A stretch of 64,000 nucleotides of DNA from NCBI GenBank assembly GCA_034509425.1, contig JAVTVJ010000539.1, positions 124,001-188,000 of the forward strand, given 5' to 3'. Position 1 is the stretch's first letter; the number at the start of each line of letters is the position of its first letter. The notes below the pieces were generated by a model. The model worked only from the letters and a program-made list of their open reading frames with translations, searched no databases and had not been told where the DNA came from. Made by a program: the position numbers and the translations under genes. Below, piece by piece: positions 51,501 to 61,300 of the stretch. This DNA is from Eopsaltria australis. Its lineage: Eukaryota; Chordata; Aves; Passeriformes; Petroicidae.

Positions 51501-52010
51501 CCCTTTCACAGTTATTGCTTTTCTTCTGCTTAAAGGAAGAAAGAAATCAACTGAATTCTCATCAAATTAATTCCACAGCACCTTCCAACAAGATGTACTT
51601 AATCATTGTGCAAAAACCCAGCAAGGCTCCTTGTCTGGCCAATTTGATCTGCAGAAATTGTTTTAGAACTTGGCTATGGCTACATTTCTACTTACCATCA
51701 AAGGCAGTCTAACACCTAAGCTGCTAATCATTGGCTATAATATACAAATGGTAGGTGTAAGGGACTATATGTATGTCTGATTGACCCACTTATGAAGTAC
51801 TGCTCATATGAATTATCACCAGCAATAGATAATCTGTTCTGTCACCTTTAGTTTGCACTGCAGCTGTTTCATCTCTAAATCAATGTTCATTGAAGGAGCC
51901 GGTGTGGCTTCACTCTTGTTAGCAGTTTGAGACAGATGTTCTCTAAACTTTAATTTTCCTTGTAAATATTCCTTCTCCTGTTGCCACTTGGACAGGCTGG
52001 AGGTCAACAC
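18436..52010 (-). CDS. CNTLN: CNTLN (centlein), 3' part of the gene, eight exons joined; 5' exons lie outside the window
   Basis: Centlein is a long coiled-coil protein of the centrosome. In mammals it is reported to link C-Nap1 and Cep68 and so helps hold the two centrioles together. Eight minus-strand exons join in one frame, giving 374 codons and a TGA stop, with no internal stop or frameshift. The product is rich in Lys, Glu, Gln and Leu, as expected for coiled coil. The order of recognisable blocks (KQLQCKLK, IKSLEKQV, MKRHMIEELRS, MKQRFNVA, EKSQYEQMY, KVEEFKTFVK, LAASILN, DKEW..IQKLLE, PFASYL..AVLEK) matches the C-terminal end of mammalian centlein as I recall it. All junctions are phase 0 except that between 48506 and 46834, which is phase 2. 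Intron sizes run from 367 nt to 16.5 kb. Assignment is by remembered homology, not by a search. Confidence 0.88.
18538..26455 (-). other. CNTLN: CNTLN intron, 7.9 kb, between the last two coding exons
   Basis: Bounded by the donor CAG|GTGCTC at 26456 and the acceptor tttttcag at 18538-18539. It holds an A/CA-rich patch at 18990-19090, an A run at 21784-21800 and a short CA run at about 23172-23180. No exon, RNA gene or large repeat recognised. Confidence 0.75.
26456..26533 (-). CDS. CNTLN: CNTLN exon (26 codons)
   Basis: This short 78-nt exon is phase 0 on both sides. The acceptor is ttctatttttag|GAA and the donor CAG|GTGCTC. It encodes ETARIKIEFEKDKEWLQHIQ followed by KLLEAQ. The pattern K.KI..E.DKEW...IQKLLE.Q is a direct match to the penultimate coding part of mammalian centlein. 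It was found by translating the minus strand against that expectation, since it is too short to stand out as an open frame. Confidence 0.9.
26534..27716 (-). other. CNTLN: CNTLN intron, 1.2 kb
   Basis: Bounded by CAG|GTATGG and ctatttttag. A T run near 26850. Nothing else seen. Confidence 0.8.
27717..27971 (-). CDS. CNTLN: CNTLN exon (85 codons), apparently extended at its 3' end
   Basis: The exon is 255 nt, phase 0 on both sides. The acceptor is ttatgtcttctag|ACT and the donor CAG|GTATGG. It starts TLTGESHHSTQELRIKIKLA, passes through KACKKGLSQESLQLAASILN and VSTTDLYEILQEGDDE, and ends with 23 further codons (from ISYFKDLNEK to EEKDLQ). The LAASILN..S..DL.EIL block is the strongest centlein signature in the window. 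As I recall it, the mammalian protein passes straight from the QEGDDE-equivalent position to the next exon. Without the last 69 nt the bird and mammalian lengths agree exactly; see the finding on the donor relic at 27785. Confidence 0.88.
31655..31705 (-). mobile_element. Short CR1 3' end remnant
   Basis: 'atcatggaatcacctaggtt' then 'ggaagagaccttcaggatca' is the reverse complement of a CR1 3' end of the 'ggaatcacc' subtype. Similarity stops after about 50 nt. It lies just upstream of the LTR at 31905, in the same CNTLN intron. Confidence 0.75.
31905..32393 (+). mobile_element. Diverged ERVL-type LTR inside the 16.5-kb CNTLN intron, antisense to the gene
   Basis: Aligned by eye to the common bird ERVL LTR, the blocks come in the expected order: 'ggtaattgtcttctaacagc', 'ccaagtgaccaaagagacat', ATTAAA at 32251-32256, 'cacaagttttttcacttttg', a G-rich 'gggggagggg', and the end 'ggtgtttagctgctggccag'. 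Orientation is plus, so opposite to CNTLN. Edges are approximate because the copy is old. No internal retroviral sequence follows, so it is read as a solo LTR. Confidence 0.7.
43824..43976 (-). mobile_element. CR1 LINE 3' fragment in the 16.5-kb CNTLN intron
   Basis: 'atattctgagttggaagaga' followed by 'gcagctcctggccctgcaca', 'gcattgtccaaacacttcct' and 'gaactctgtcaggctggtgc' are the antisense blocks of a CR1 subfamily common in birds. It is about 150 nt, 5'-truncated, and is in the same orientation as CNTLN. Confidence 0.85.
44439..44624 (-). CDS. CNTLN: CNTLN exon (62 codons), weak donor
   Basis: The exon is 186 nt, phase 0 on both sides. The acceptor is gtggattttttcag|AAT. The donor is AAA|GTTTGA, which has T at +3 and +4 and is weaker than the neighbouring donors; reading through it meets a TGA at 44433-44435. 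The protein runs NVRLTKPESKMIETECAMAE, LETASSQQLHGLAKQSTQAL and ETLQTELLLASDKVEEFKTF VK. The ECAMAELETA and KVEEF.TFVK blocks match mammalian centlein. The short 367-nt intron to the previous exon and the 16.5-kb intron to the next are both in this frame. Confidence 0.9.
44625..44991 (-). other. CNTLN: CNTLN intron, 367 nt
   Basis: Donor AAG|GTATAA, acceptor ttttttcag. Nothing else in it. Confidence 0.85.
44992..45120 (-). CDS. CNTLN: CNTLN exon (43 codons)
   Basis: The exon is 129 nt, phase 0 on both sides. The acceptor is cattatttcag|GTG and the donor AAG|GTATAA. It encodes VKALAEDKKASIDSMKQRFN, then VAMKEKSQYEQMYHKAKDDL and EEK. The block KEKSQYEQMY is close to identical to the mammalian protein as I recall it and is one of the best anchors for the gene name. 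The segment is predicted coiled coil with no breaks. Confidence 0.9.
45121..46707 (-). other. CNTLN: CNTLN intron, 1.6 kb
   Basis: Donor AAG|GTACTT, acceptor cattatttcag. No repeat or RNA recognised. Confidence 0.8.
46708..46834 (-). CDS. CNTLN: CNTLN exon (42 codons plus 1 nt)
   Basis: The exon is 127 nt, starts in phase 2 and ends in phase 0. The acceptor is ctttccctgcag|A and the donor AAG|GTACTT. The single leading A completes an AAA Lys codon with the previous exon, so the join reads RAKISQLERDL. The rest includes TMKRHMIEELRSHLKANQEN and TLKSLERK, a charged heptad-like coiled coil. Both the MKRHMIEELRS block and the phase-2 join fit mammalian centlein. No stop or frameshift is present. 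Confidence 0.88.
46835..48505 (-). other. CNTLN: CNTLN intron, 1.7 kb, phase 2
   Basis: Donor AA|GTATGG, acceptor ctttccctgcag. Contains a T run at about 47611-47624. Nothing else recognised. Confidence 0.8.
48506..48588 (-). CDS. CNTLN: CNTLN exon (27 codons plus 2 nt), 5' boundary uncertain
   Basis: The exon encodes ISKQSTTIKSLEKQVQEKEE and then RIRELRA, and ends in a split Lys codon (AA|GTATGG, phase 2) that is completed by the A at 46834. The frame stays open upstream to a stop at about 48616-48618. The first AG after the T-rich tract is GGTGAG at 48589-48590, which gives an 83-nt exon starting ATC AGT AAG in phase 0. Protein comparison from memory instead predicts a start 15 nt further 5', at 48603, where the preceding dinucleotide is AT and not AG. 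A third choice, the AG at 48584-48585 (78 nt), would start in phase 2 and does not fit the preceding exon. See the finding on this acceptor. Confidence 0.75.
48589..51845 (-). other. CNTLN: CNTLN intron, about 3.25 kb
   Basis: Donor AAG|GTGACA at 51846. The acceptor side is unclear (see the exon at 48506). The open plus-strand frame at 49831-50298 (155 codons) has no recognisable product. No repeat family recognised. Confidence 0.65.
51846..52010 (-). CDS. CNTLN: CNTLN exon (55 codons), most 5' exon recognised in the window
   Basis: The exon is 165 nt, phase 0 at both ends. The acceptor is tttataaaacag|GTG and the donor AAG|GTGACA. It begins VLTSSLSKWQQEKEYL, continues through a Ser/Ala/Pro-rich turn (SEATPAPSMN) and ends IDLEMKQLQCKLK. 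The first part looks like a coiled coil ending, the middle like a flexible break, and the last block resumes the coil. The IDLEMKQLQ block is the clearest match to mammalian centlein, which has an almost identical stretch before its next exon. The matching upstream exon was not found between 52011 and 64000, so the preceding intron probably runs past the window edge. Confidence 0.85.
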
Positions 52011-55000
52011 CTGTTTTATAAAGAGAACAATCAAAATTTCACCCTAAAAATATTTTTGCTTTATCATATGAGATGCTTCATATGAGATGAGTTCAGCATT
52101 CAAGAGGAATAAAACAGAGCATATTACCTGTAATTACATTGCATAGCTGTTGGCTGAATTCTGTAGTACAGGCAAAGACCAAATCTGGCAGGAAAAAGAA
52201 ATCTACTACCATTAAAAACAAGCAGGCTTTTTAAAGGCAAAATAATTCAATTTTGACTGAATATGTTGCTGTTTTAATCACAAGAAACAAAAATTTTCAC
52301 ACAAGACTGTAACAGCAGTTACTGTTGAAACATGTTTACCTAGAGCATCTCTGGAATTCAGTAATCATTTCTGCACAGAACATGAAAAAATACAATGGTG
52401 TCTCAGCCACCACTGTGAATTAAAGGTGGTTAAATGTCAAATCTGTTATAATGGTGACCACTGTAAGCTCACTTGAGCTGTGTTGACAACTGTTATAAAG
52501 CATACACCCCTCTCTTGGCTTTTGTTTTGATATTTGTAGGGCTTGTAGAGGTTAAAGTAAAGTGGACCAGCTGCACTAAACATCTCCTGGTTGGCTGGTC
52601 TGCACCTATGTGTTATTTCATCCCTTTCAATATATACACCATAGCCAGAGAAACACACATTCCATAACCTTGACTCCAGGGCTGAAGTACTTAAGTGGTA
52701 AAAGACAAGCTGGAGCAGGACAGGATAACAGATGTTAGTTGTTTATTCCACTGGGTAGGTCTTACCACCCTATACTGCAGCCAAAATGCTTCTCACTTAG
52801 CAACATAAATGCTAAGTCCAATTAGCAGACGAGCCTTGTTAGGGATTTAGTTCAAATAAATATCATGCAAACAAACTCTCAGTCTTGTTGCACTTGACTG
52901 ACAACCAACAAGACCTTTTCAATCTTTGTACCAATATATTTCACATTACTCCTTACAGAAGTAATGTTTAAAATAATTGCTTTAATTTAAATAATATTGA
53001 ATGTTGTTCTGCAAAAAGGGGAACTAAAATAATCTCCATGCTAGTGATTAACTTTCACAAAACTGTAGTCAGCCAAAAGCCAACAATGGCCTAACAGCTC
53101 TCTGTTCCTTGAAAGGATTATTAAAATGCTCTTATTATTTCAAGTAAGACTGTAATACAGTATCTTAACATAAGAAACAATTGTACAAAATGGCATTAAA
53201 ATACCTCAAAGTGCAAAAAAACCCTTATTTTGTGAAGAATCCTAATCAGAAACATGAGAAGATACACGACAGCTTGAAATAACTAAACGATTATATGCTG
53301 GTTACATGCCAAACAAAATACCCAACCAAAAAGCAAAAAACCACACAAACACATAAACCCCCCGCCCCTAAAACCCAAACAAAAGACCCCCATCAAAAAC
53401 ATGAAAGTTAAGAAAAGTATTCTATTTTCAAGTAGTTTATTATTTAATTGACAAATTAGATTTTATACAGCTTGATGTTATTAGAAAAAAAATTCATATA
53501 AATGTTTATAAAAACATATACTCCCATGACAATAATCCGAAGATCACATATATATAGACAAAAGAGAGTCACATTTATTCCCATTATGAAAAGAATACTC
53601 GTATATTTTGCATTAGCCTAAAAAAATATCATGGGCACAAGGAAAATTCATCTGGTATTTAAAGTTAAAACTCTAACAGGATTTATTTCATATTCACCAG
53701 GTGCACTTATTAAAGTCAGTGGCCATTTTACATATGTATCTGAGGTAAGTACTGTTCTTAGTAAAGGAGTTAATCTTTCCATTCCCTTCTGTGTCTGCTG
53801 TCATTATTAAACAAGAGATAGATACTGTATTTTCTAATTGACTGTTCCTTAATCTGATATATTCCTCTCATAATTAATACATTTGCAGAGTCAAAGACAA
53901 AATGAGGACTATTTCAATAAGAAAATCCAGTAGTAGTACAGAAGGACATAGTATAGAAAAATATGAGGATTATGTTAATTTGTCCAGTATAAGCAATATT
54001 TCTACATGCAGAATTTCATGATTCAGTGTCTCTGTAATAAATTATTCATAAAAAGAAAAGCAAAAAAAAAAAATCATAGCTAGATCAATATCTCTGTTCA
54101 AAATTAGAAATGCCCCCATATCTGCCCAAGATAGCTTGTGACTCTCAGAAGTTTCTCAGGCTACTGCTGCTGACAATATGCATCAGTTCTAAAACATCAC
54201 GAATTGCACTGGCTACATTCTTAAAAATTATAGCCAGTACATTCAAAAAGAAAAGGTCTTCATGGGACAGGTACTAAAGGTGACAGTTGGTTACAGAAAC
54301 TACTTAAGGAGGTAGAAAAAAAGATTTAAAAATAAGAATCTACATAAATTCAGAAACAGCATAAGAAGTACAGGGATGAAGTGTAAGTAGCATATGATGT
54401 AAAAGACCCCCATCTTGCAAAAGCAGACAGGCACGCAATTGCAATCAGGCATTTCACAGAAGTTGTCTCTTAATACTTCTGTAGATATTGTAAATGTACT
54501 ACAGACCTGATAATTCTACTGCATTACTCTTCTATTTTTAATCTATTGAACAATTATGAGAAAATCCTATGTAAATCCCGTTGGGATGTAAAAAGCAGCC
54601 CCCCTGCTCTATCAAGATATTTACACCTAAAAGATATTCCTTGCATTTACTTAAGAAACAAGTTCATTATCCTGATGTTCCTCACCACTCCCTATATTTT
54701 AGGTCAAGTTTTAAATTATTTTTTCTTTTTTAGACACAACGGAAGTTTTCTGTGTGTGTGCTACCATGCACACAAATCCTGAAAGATACAGTAAAAAGAA
54801 TTTACTCCAGAGGAAGAGGTCACCAGGATGAAAGGTGGAAGAATCTTAAACATCAGATAGACCAGATGTTGGTAAAGGCAGCCTACTGCTGTTCCTCTGT
54901 GATGTAGCGGCCTTTGTCTGCTGCACCTCCTCCAGAGTGTTTTTGGCTTAACAGATGTTTATAGGTTCAATATTTTAACATCCATCTATCTTAATCTCCT

Positions 55001-55358
55001 TGCTCCTGGTATACCCATGACACTGTTCTGCTGTTCACAAAGGAGTAAGTGATGAAATCTCAGTTTCTATGTAGTCAGTACAAAACTTCCAGTGACTCAG
55101 CAAGGTTTTTTTACCACAAACCCTCTGCTCAGAAAGACAGCTGTGTGGAAGGCCCAATGGGTTAACACAAGAAGTTCCTGGAATGGCCTATTGCTCCTTG
55201 GCATCACAATCACTCCTTAAGGGGCTTCGAGCACATTTTACAGAAGTCACTATTCTACTGCAACTGGCATGTATGAATATAACATTTCTGTTGGAAGCAG
55301 CTGATACTGTACTGCTACTGAAGTCACACAATCCCATACATTTATATTTGCAAAATAT

Positions 55359-55361
<3 letters not shown>

Positions 55362-55394
<33 letters not shown>
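55362..55394. repeat. (TA)16 microsatellite in a CNTLN intron
   Basis: An uninterrupted TA run. The short open frames crossing it encode only a Tyr/Ile repeat and are not genes. Confidence 0.95.
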
Positions 55395-55396
<2 letters not shown>

Positions 55397-58300
55397 ACCA
55401 GGATTTAAATTAGGCATTCTTGACACACTTTTTAAGCAGTGATATAATCTTACTTTACTACGCATTTTGTAAACTAAAGCTAATATACTCTGATGTGTAA
55501 AAATCCCATTTGCTGCGAAGCTTCCCACTCTGAAATCCTGGCAGAGGAAATCACTGCTATGTCAGTAAGAAAACTGAAGTTAACACTCTCATTTTCCTTT
55601 TCTCTAAGAAACCTTGCTACAGTCGGTAATAAAATACATTTGGTATATGTATAGCTCCTATAAAAAGTTCTATTTCAGAATTTAACACTGCTTCTATAAA
55701 TACATATATGTTATATACATAGAACACAATTTTCCTCACAGTTTCAGCTTGGTCATGAAAAACATACAAAATATACTTGTGTTATACTTACACTGTACTT
55801 GTTGCACACGTAAAACATAAAATAACTTTTCAAAGCATATTTGCAGGCAGAGAGCTAGATATTTATGATTTTACTCACTCTATCAAATATTATTATAACA
55901 TAATGATAAACCTATTTACAATATCCAAGACAAATTTATTGTGTCAATCCCACTAAACTTGACCCTTCCATATTCTCTTGAAACAAAACCTTCCTCTGCC
56001 TGATGGGTCATAGAAAAAAAAAAGGCAGAGTTAATAAAATTGGTATGTAGCTACCTGAAAAGATATATACCAGACTAAAAAGCTGTGCTGAATACTTAAT
56101 GTGATCATATAGAGAAAAGGCAAATAACTTCAAATCCTCAATCAAAGTTCTTTTCATGCAAGTGCTGTAAGTGGATGATTACTTAGTATTCTAGACATGA
56201 AGACAAAATGTTGAACAGAAGTCTTTGGTGATTTAATATCCCATCCCCAAATTGAAACAAAGACCCCCCTCAAAAGCAAGACAAACTTCTAAAATGTAGA
56301 ACTTATTTGTCATTTGTCCTTCTGAAATTTTTGTAAAATCTACTGAATCATTTAGTTGTAATTTTTTTCAGCCAAATGCAGTTATCAGGAGCTGACTATT
56401 TCACAAAATGTCAAATAAATGAAGGTAATATAGAGGACTTTTTGCCAGCGCTTTAGCTAGTTGTTAGACTTCAGTAGCCTTTAGAGACCATTAAGTACCC
56501 TTTGGCTAATTGGCCAATGGTAGATTAATCCTCTTTTTATTCTAGCAGCACTATTTTAACACCCTTTGCACTCTGTCAGTGTAGTATCTGAATGACAAAA
56601 TAATATTGTGCATGAATAATAAGCAGAAAAGTTAAATTAACATTTCATGTTTCACATGCCATACCTATGTGTCAGGGAAAAGAACCCTCTTTTAAAGCCA
56701 CTGACATTCAACTTTTTTAAACAATCTCATGTTGACACCTAACTGAAGTGAATCTTCCTAATTACTGCTAATTGCCTATCAAGGAAAAAAAAAGTCTTTC
56801 CTTGAAGTGCAGTTGTCTAGTATAGATGAACACAGCTCCAAAGTGCACAGTAAAGACAGGCATGACACTTGAGGTGTGCTACATTATTATGAGGTCATAC
56901 TAAATATGGTTTGCAGTGAACAAAGCAGCTTTTAAGGATGTTTAAGGTACTGAAAATGTCAATCTCTCATGAAGTGTTTAAATTGGTTCCCCAAAGAGAA
57001 ATACAGACATTAACCAGCAGATAAGAGGTACATTTCTCATCTCAGGTATTTTACTAAAGAAAAACATTTGTCCTATTGATAGTGGTAACACAACTGCAGT
57101 TCATCTGCTTTTGTAAAAGCAATGTTTACATTGGAGTCATCCTTTCACATATACAAATTATAAATTCAGCTGCTATTGGAAAAACATTTGTAATCACTAA
57201 CGAAGACTCCTAGATTCCAAGATTTTGAGTGTTTTCTTATACATGTGCTACTACTGATCAGTCATTGTTTATAAAGGGCTATCTGCTGTATATCACTTCA
57301 TAAACAAAGGTTTTACCTGTAGTTTTAATTCAGGTACTTATAGCTAATCTACAGCTAAATTTATTATACAACTTATAAAAGCCTAGCATTGCAACATCTG
57401 TCTACATCAACTTATTAAACAATACCAAAAAAAAAAAAAAAATCATTGGAATCAGCCCAGACAGGTCCTTTTTGAATTTTGGTTTGTTTTTCTCTTTTTG
57501 TAAATACTAATAATATCACATAGATCAGGAGCAGAAAACATCACTATCACTATATTTTAGAGAAACACACAACACTCATATATAAATGAACTGGAGTAAT
57601 ATATTCTGGGCCCAATTCTCCAGGAAATTATCAGCTCCAATAACAAGAGACAAGTCTGAGTACAGAACTGTGCATTGTGTAACCAATGATTTTTCAAATA
57701 AATTATAGAGAATAAGAAAAAAACTTAGTAATAATATAAATCACTATTTTTAGGATGACAAAAATGCTTCTGAAATATGTCATCTGTATAATGATTACAC
57801 CAATTCAAAGATAAAGGTTTTGTCCTGCAGCAGTTCTATTTTAGCCTTCATTTTCTATCACTTTCATTTCATGTCTCTGTACAAGTAAACATTGCTGTAT
57901 CCCATGTCTAATTTCTGTACATATTAAGAACACCATCTCGCTTTCATACTAAAGCAGATGCTGCACTCCATCTGTCCTTGCAAATTTCAAGGGAATATAA
58001 GGACTATTAACTATTTATTTAACAGTACTTATACAAGTAGTTTCATAATGATCAATTATATGATCACAACTATGATTTAATTTTTGTTGTGACTGATTTT
58101 CTGATATGGAGATGTAAACTGACAAAATATACAGATGTGCAAGACATTGTCTGCAAAGCCTTAATATTTCCAGAGAAAAATTACAGAACTTGAAGAAATC
58201 TGGATTTCTTAAAAATAAGAATATTTATTATTTCAGTATATACTATCTTATATATTTGAACTTATTTAAGTATTAATATCTGCCAGACACAACACAGTGC

Positions 58301-61300
58301 ATTAAAATGTTTTACTACAAATAAATTAGAAATGAAAATATAACTGGAGACATTTCATGACACTTTGTCCCGTTTGAAAATATCTGAATATTATGGCAAG
58401 CCAGTTGTGAAGATGCGGATGAAGATCAAAACCAATGTTTTCATGTTTCCACCACTTCTATTTAAATAAATACTAATAACTACTAGTATTCCAGCACCTA
58501 ACATGCCTGTGCACATCAAGTACTGCTATATACAAGGAAAGACTGTATAAAATTTGCCCCAAGATTTCCATGGCTTTGTACTTACTAGGGAATTTTCAAT
58601 ATAAGTAATGGTATCCATGCGATCTTTTGTAGTTAGGACCAGGTTTTACTGCACGATTTTTTTTCAGGACTACACAGTATTTATCTGATTTCCACCAAAC
58701 ATGAGAGTTGGGGCAGACTCATAAAGCTTGAAATTTGAATTTTTCATCTAGGGTCAGGGATAGTGCTTGCCATATTCCCCCTGCTTAATCTTAACACATC
58801 TAAGCACTGCAAATGAACTACTTGCATGAGAGCCAGTCAGGGAATTTCACAATCCCTACAACTCATTACAAATTTAACAGCAGCAATACTAAGTATTCAT
58901 ATGTTTCAGATAACACATACAAATATGCTGCACTAAAACTCATTGGGGGAAAAAATTAATAATGCTTCCATCTGTTTTCCGTATAACTCATATAAAATAG
59001 AGAGAAACCAAAATGAAAATGCTATTTTAAAGACTGTGCTTAAACTTTCTTTTGATTTACCCACTTAGTTCCAAAGCATACAGCTTTATATCTTTAGAAA
59101 CTAAAGTTATTTTTAAGATAATATATAAGGAAAAAAGAAACAAAAGAACTGAAAGAATGGTGAAATATTAATTTAACCTCTCCTCATTTCCATGTGTTTT
59201 AGAGAATGAACCATTTTCTACCGAAATATTTCTGCATCTCAAATGCAAGTGGGCAGGAAATCTGTGCTTGTAGGGAAAGCTGTTCCATCTCTCATATTAC
59301 TCCTTATATATTCTTTTCCTTTGCTCAAATTGCAGATTTTCAACTGTTAAAGATCATTCTCTTTTTCTCTTTCAACCTACTTTGAGGAAGTGATGTAACT
59401 CTTCTAAAATAAAAATTACTAAAATGTATGTAGGCTATAGGCATTCTTGGAAGCTGATTGCAATATTCAAGCAACAAAATTATAAAGATAGCTCTATGAC
59501 TAATTTTGTTCAATTATTTCTGTATCTTGTTTGCAGCCACTTCAGATATTAATAAAAAAATGTCCTCAGAAGGTCTTCTTATTTGTTTTTATGCAGACAG
59601 TAGTGTAAAGGCAAGACATTTTATATATAAACTGTATTAACAAACTTAGGTAATGGGAAAGTTCTATGTTCTCATAGAGAATGCGAAACATAAAGTAAAC
59701 AACAAAGAACTGTGAGGGAAGAAACCTGTTAAGTATCTGGAAAGAATTTTTCTAATCACATAAAGGTGATATTATACAAATATTTATCTATTATTTACAT
59801 TTCTATAAAAGAAAACAAAGACATTGCTAGCCACTTAGGAGAGGCATGAGAAAGCTGATGACAGACATTGTGGGGAGGATGCTAAGACAGGAATATTTTT
59901 CAAAATAATGAACTGTGTTTAAAAATTACCACTAGAATGTACTTCATATAAATTAAATTGGTAATTCATCCCTGGATTCTTGTAAATGAACCCCCACAGT
60001 CTTATCTTTAACTTGTAATTTATGTTATCATTTGAACCCTTGCTAAAATTACAGGCATAAATGAACAGTTTAGGGTAAAATATTCTTTATATTACTATAT
60101 TATTTATATACTATTTCCACCTACTTAATATCTGAAGAGACTATCCCAAGAAAAAGCCATGTTTTCAGTCTAATGTACAAAGTGAAATATACTTTCCCTT
60201 TATCACGATTATCATCAATATTATGACTCACTTGGGCAATTTATTATTTTCATGTACATGAACAGTGTGAGGACAACACTGCAATTCTAAATCCCAGCTT
60301 GAACCAGAAAATAGGCAAAATCACCTGTTTTGTGTAGAGCATACCCTAAGGACCACAGGATGACCCTTCCATCCAAAAATAAAGAGAGCATTGTGCACAG
60401 TTCACAGAAGAGCAGATGCTTTCCCAGTGCCTGAGAATCTTGTGAGATGTGTTGTGGCTATGGTTAGTCATACGGTCTCCACTGCTCAGAAAGGAACTGA
60501 AGCTCTTGGCATATTAGGCACCGAGAGCAGAATGGAGTGATGCAAAGTAAACCTGAACATGATACAAGCCATGGGAACAGTCCATGACTACCTTATTAAT
60601 TCCCAATTAAACCTTAGGAGAGCAAATCCAACTGTGCAAAACATGAGTAAGACAGCACAAACATTCCTCTACTCCTCTACCAGTTATGGAGTCCATGAGG
60701 TTCAGGCACTTCAGGCAAAACAGCTTCTTGTCAAAACCACAAAATTCTTCCCTTGGGTTACAAGTAGAGTGAGAGTGTCTGAGTTTGGTAAGGATGCCAC
60801 AGAATCCTTGGAACCACAATTCTCTGCAACGGTGGAGTCTAAGACAATCCCAAAGAGGAAAAGCTGTAGATACACATTTTTAGAAAGGAATCTCAGATGT
60901 AGCTTCCTTGTCTCAGAAGTGTCTTAGCTGTAATGCTTTCCTCTTCTACTGTAGTGGAAGATGCCTTAGTTCTTGACTCCCATTCCTTTATGCCTAAAAA
61001 GTTAAAAAATCCCCCCAAACAAAAAACAACAACAAAAAAAAAACTTTAAGAAGGTTCATGTATCATCCTTGGTAAAGTGATGAGACTAGCTCTTACTCCT
61101 GGCTGTGGATGTATGTTTCAAAGCTTCTTCCTGTAGTGGAGAGGAGTAGCCAGCACAACAAAACACTAGCAACAACTTTGAACACATAAGCTTAAACAGT
61201 GGATTCTGGGAATGAGAAAATTGGAGTAAGATGCAAGCTTTAACAAAAAGGCCAATTTTCTTCATGCAATATAATCTAGACAAAGAAATCTCACTGTGTG

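Noticed and set aside
55183..55528. Open frames with Tyr/Ile repeats
   Set aside because: Produced by the TA run at 55362-55394.
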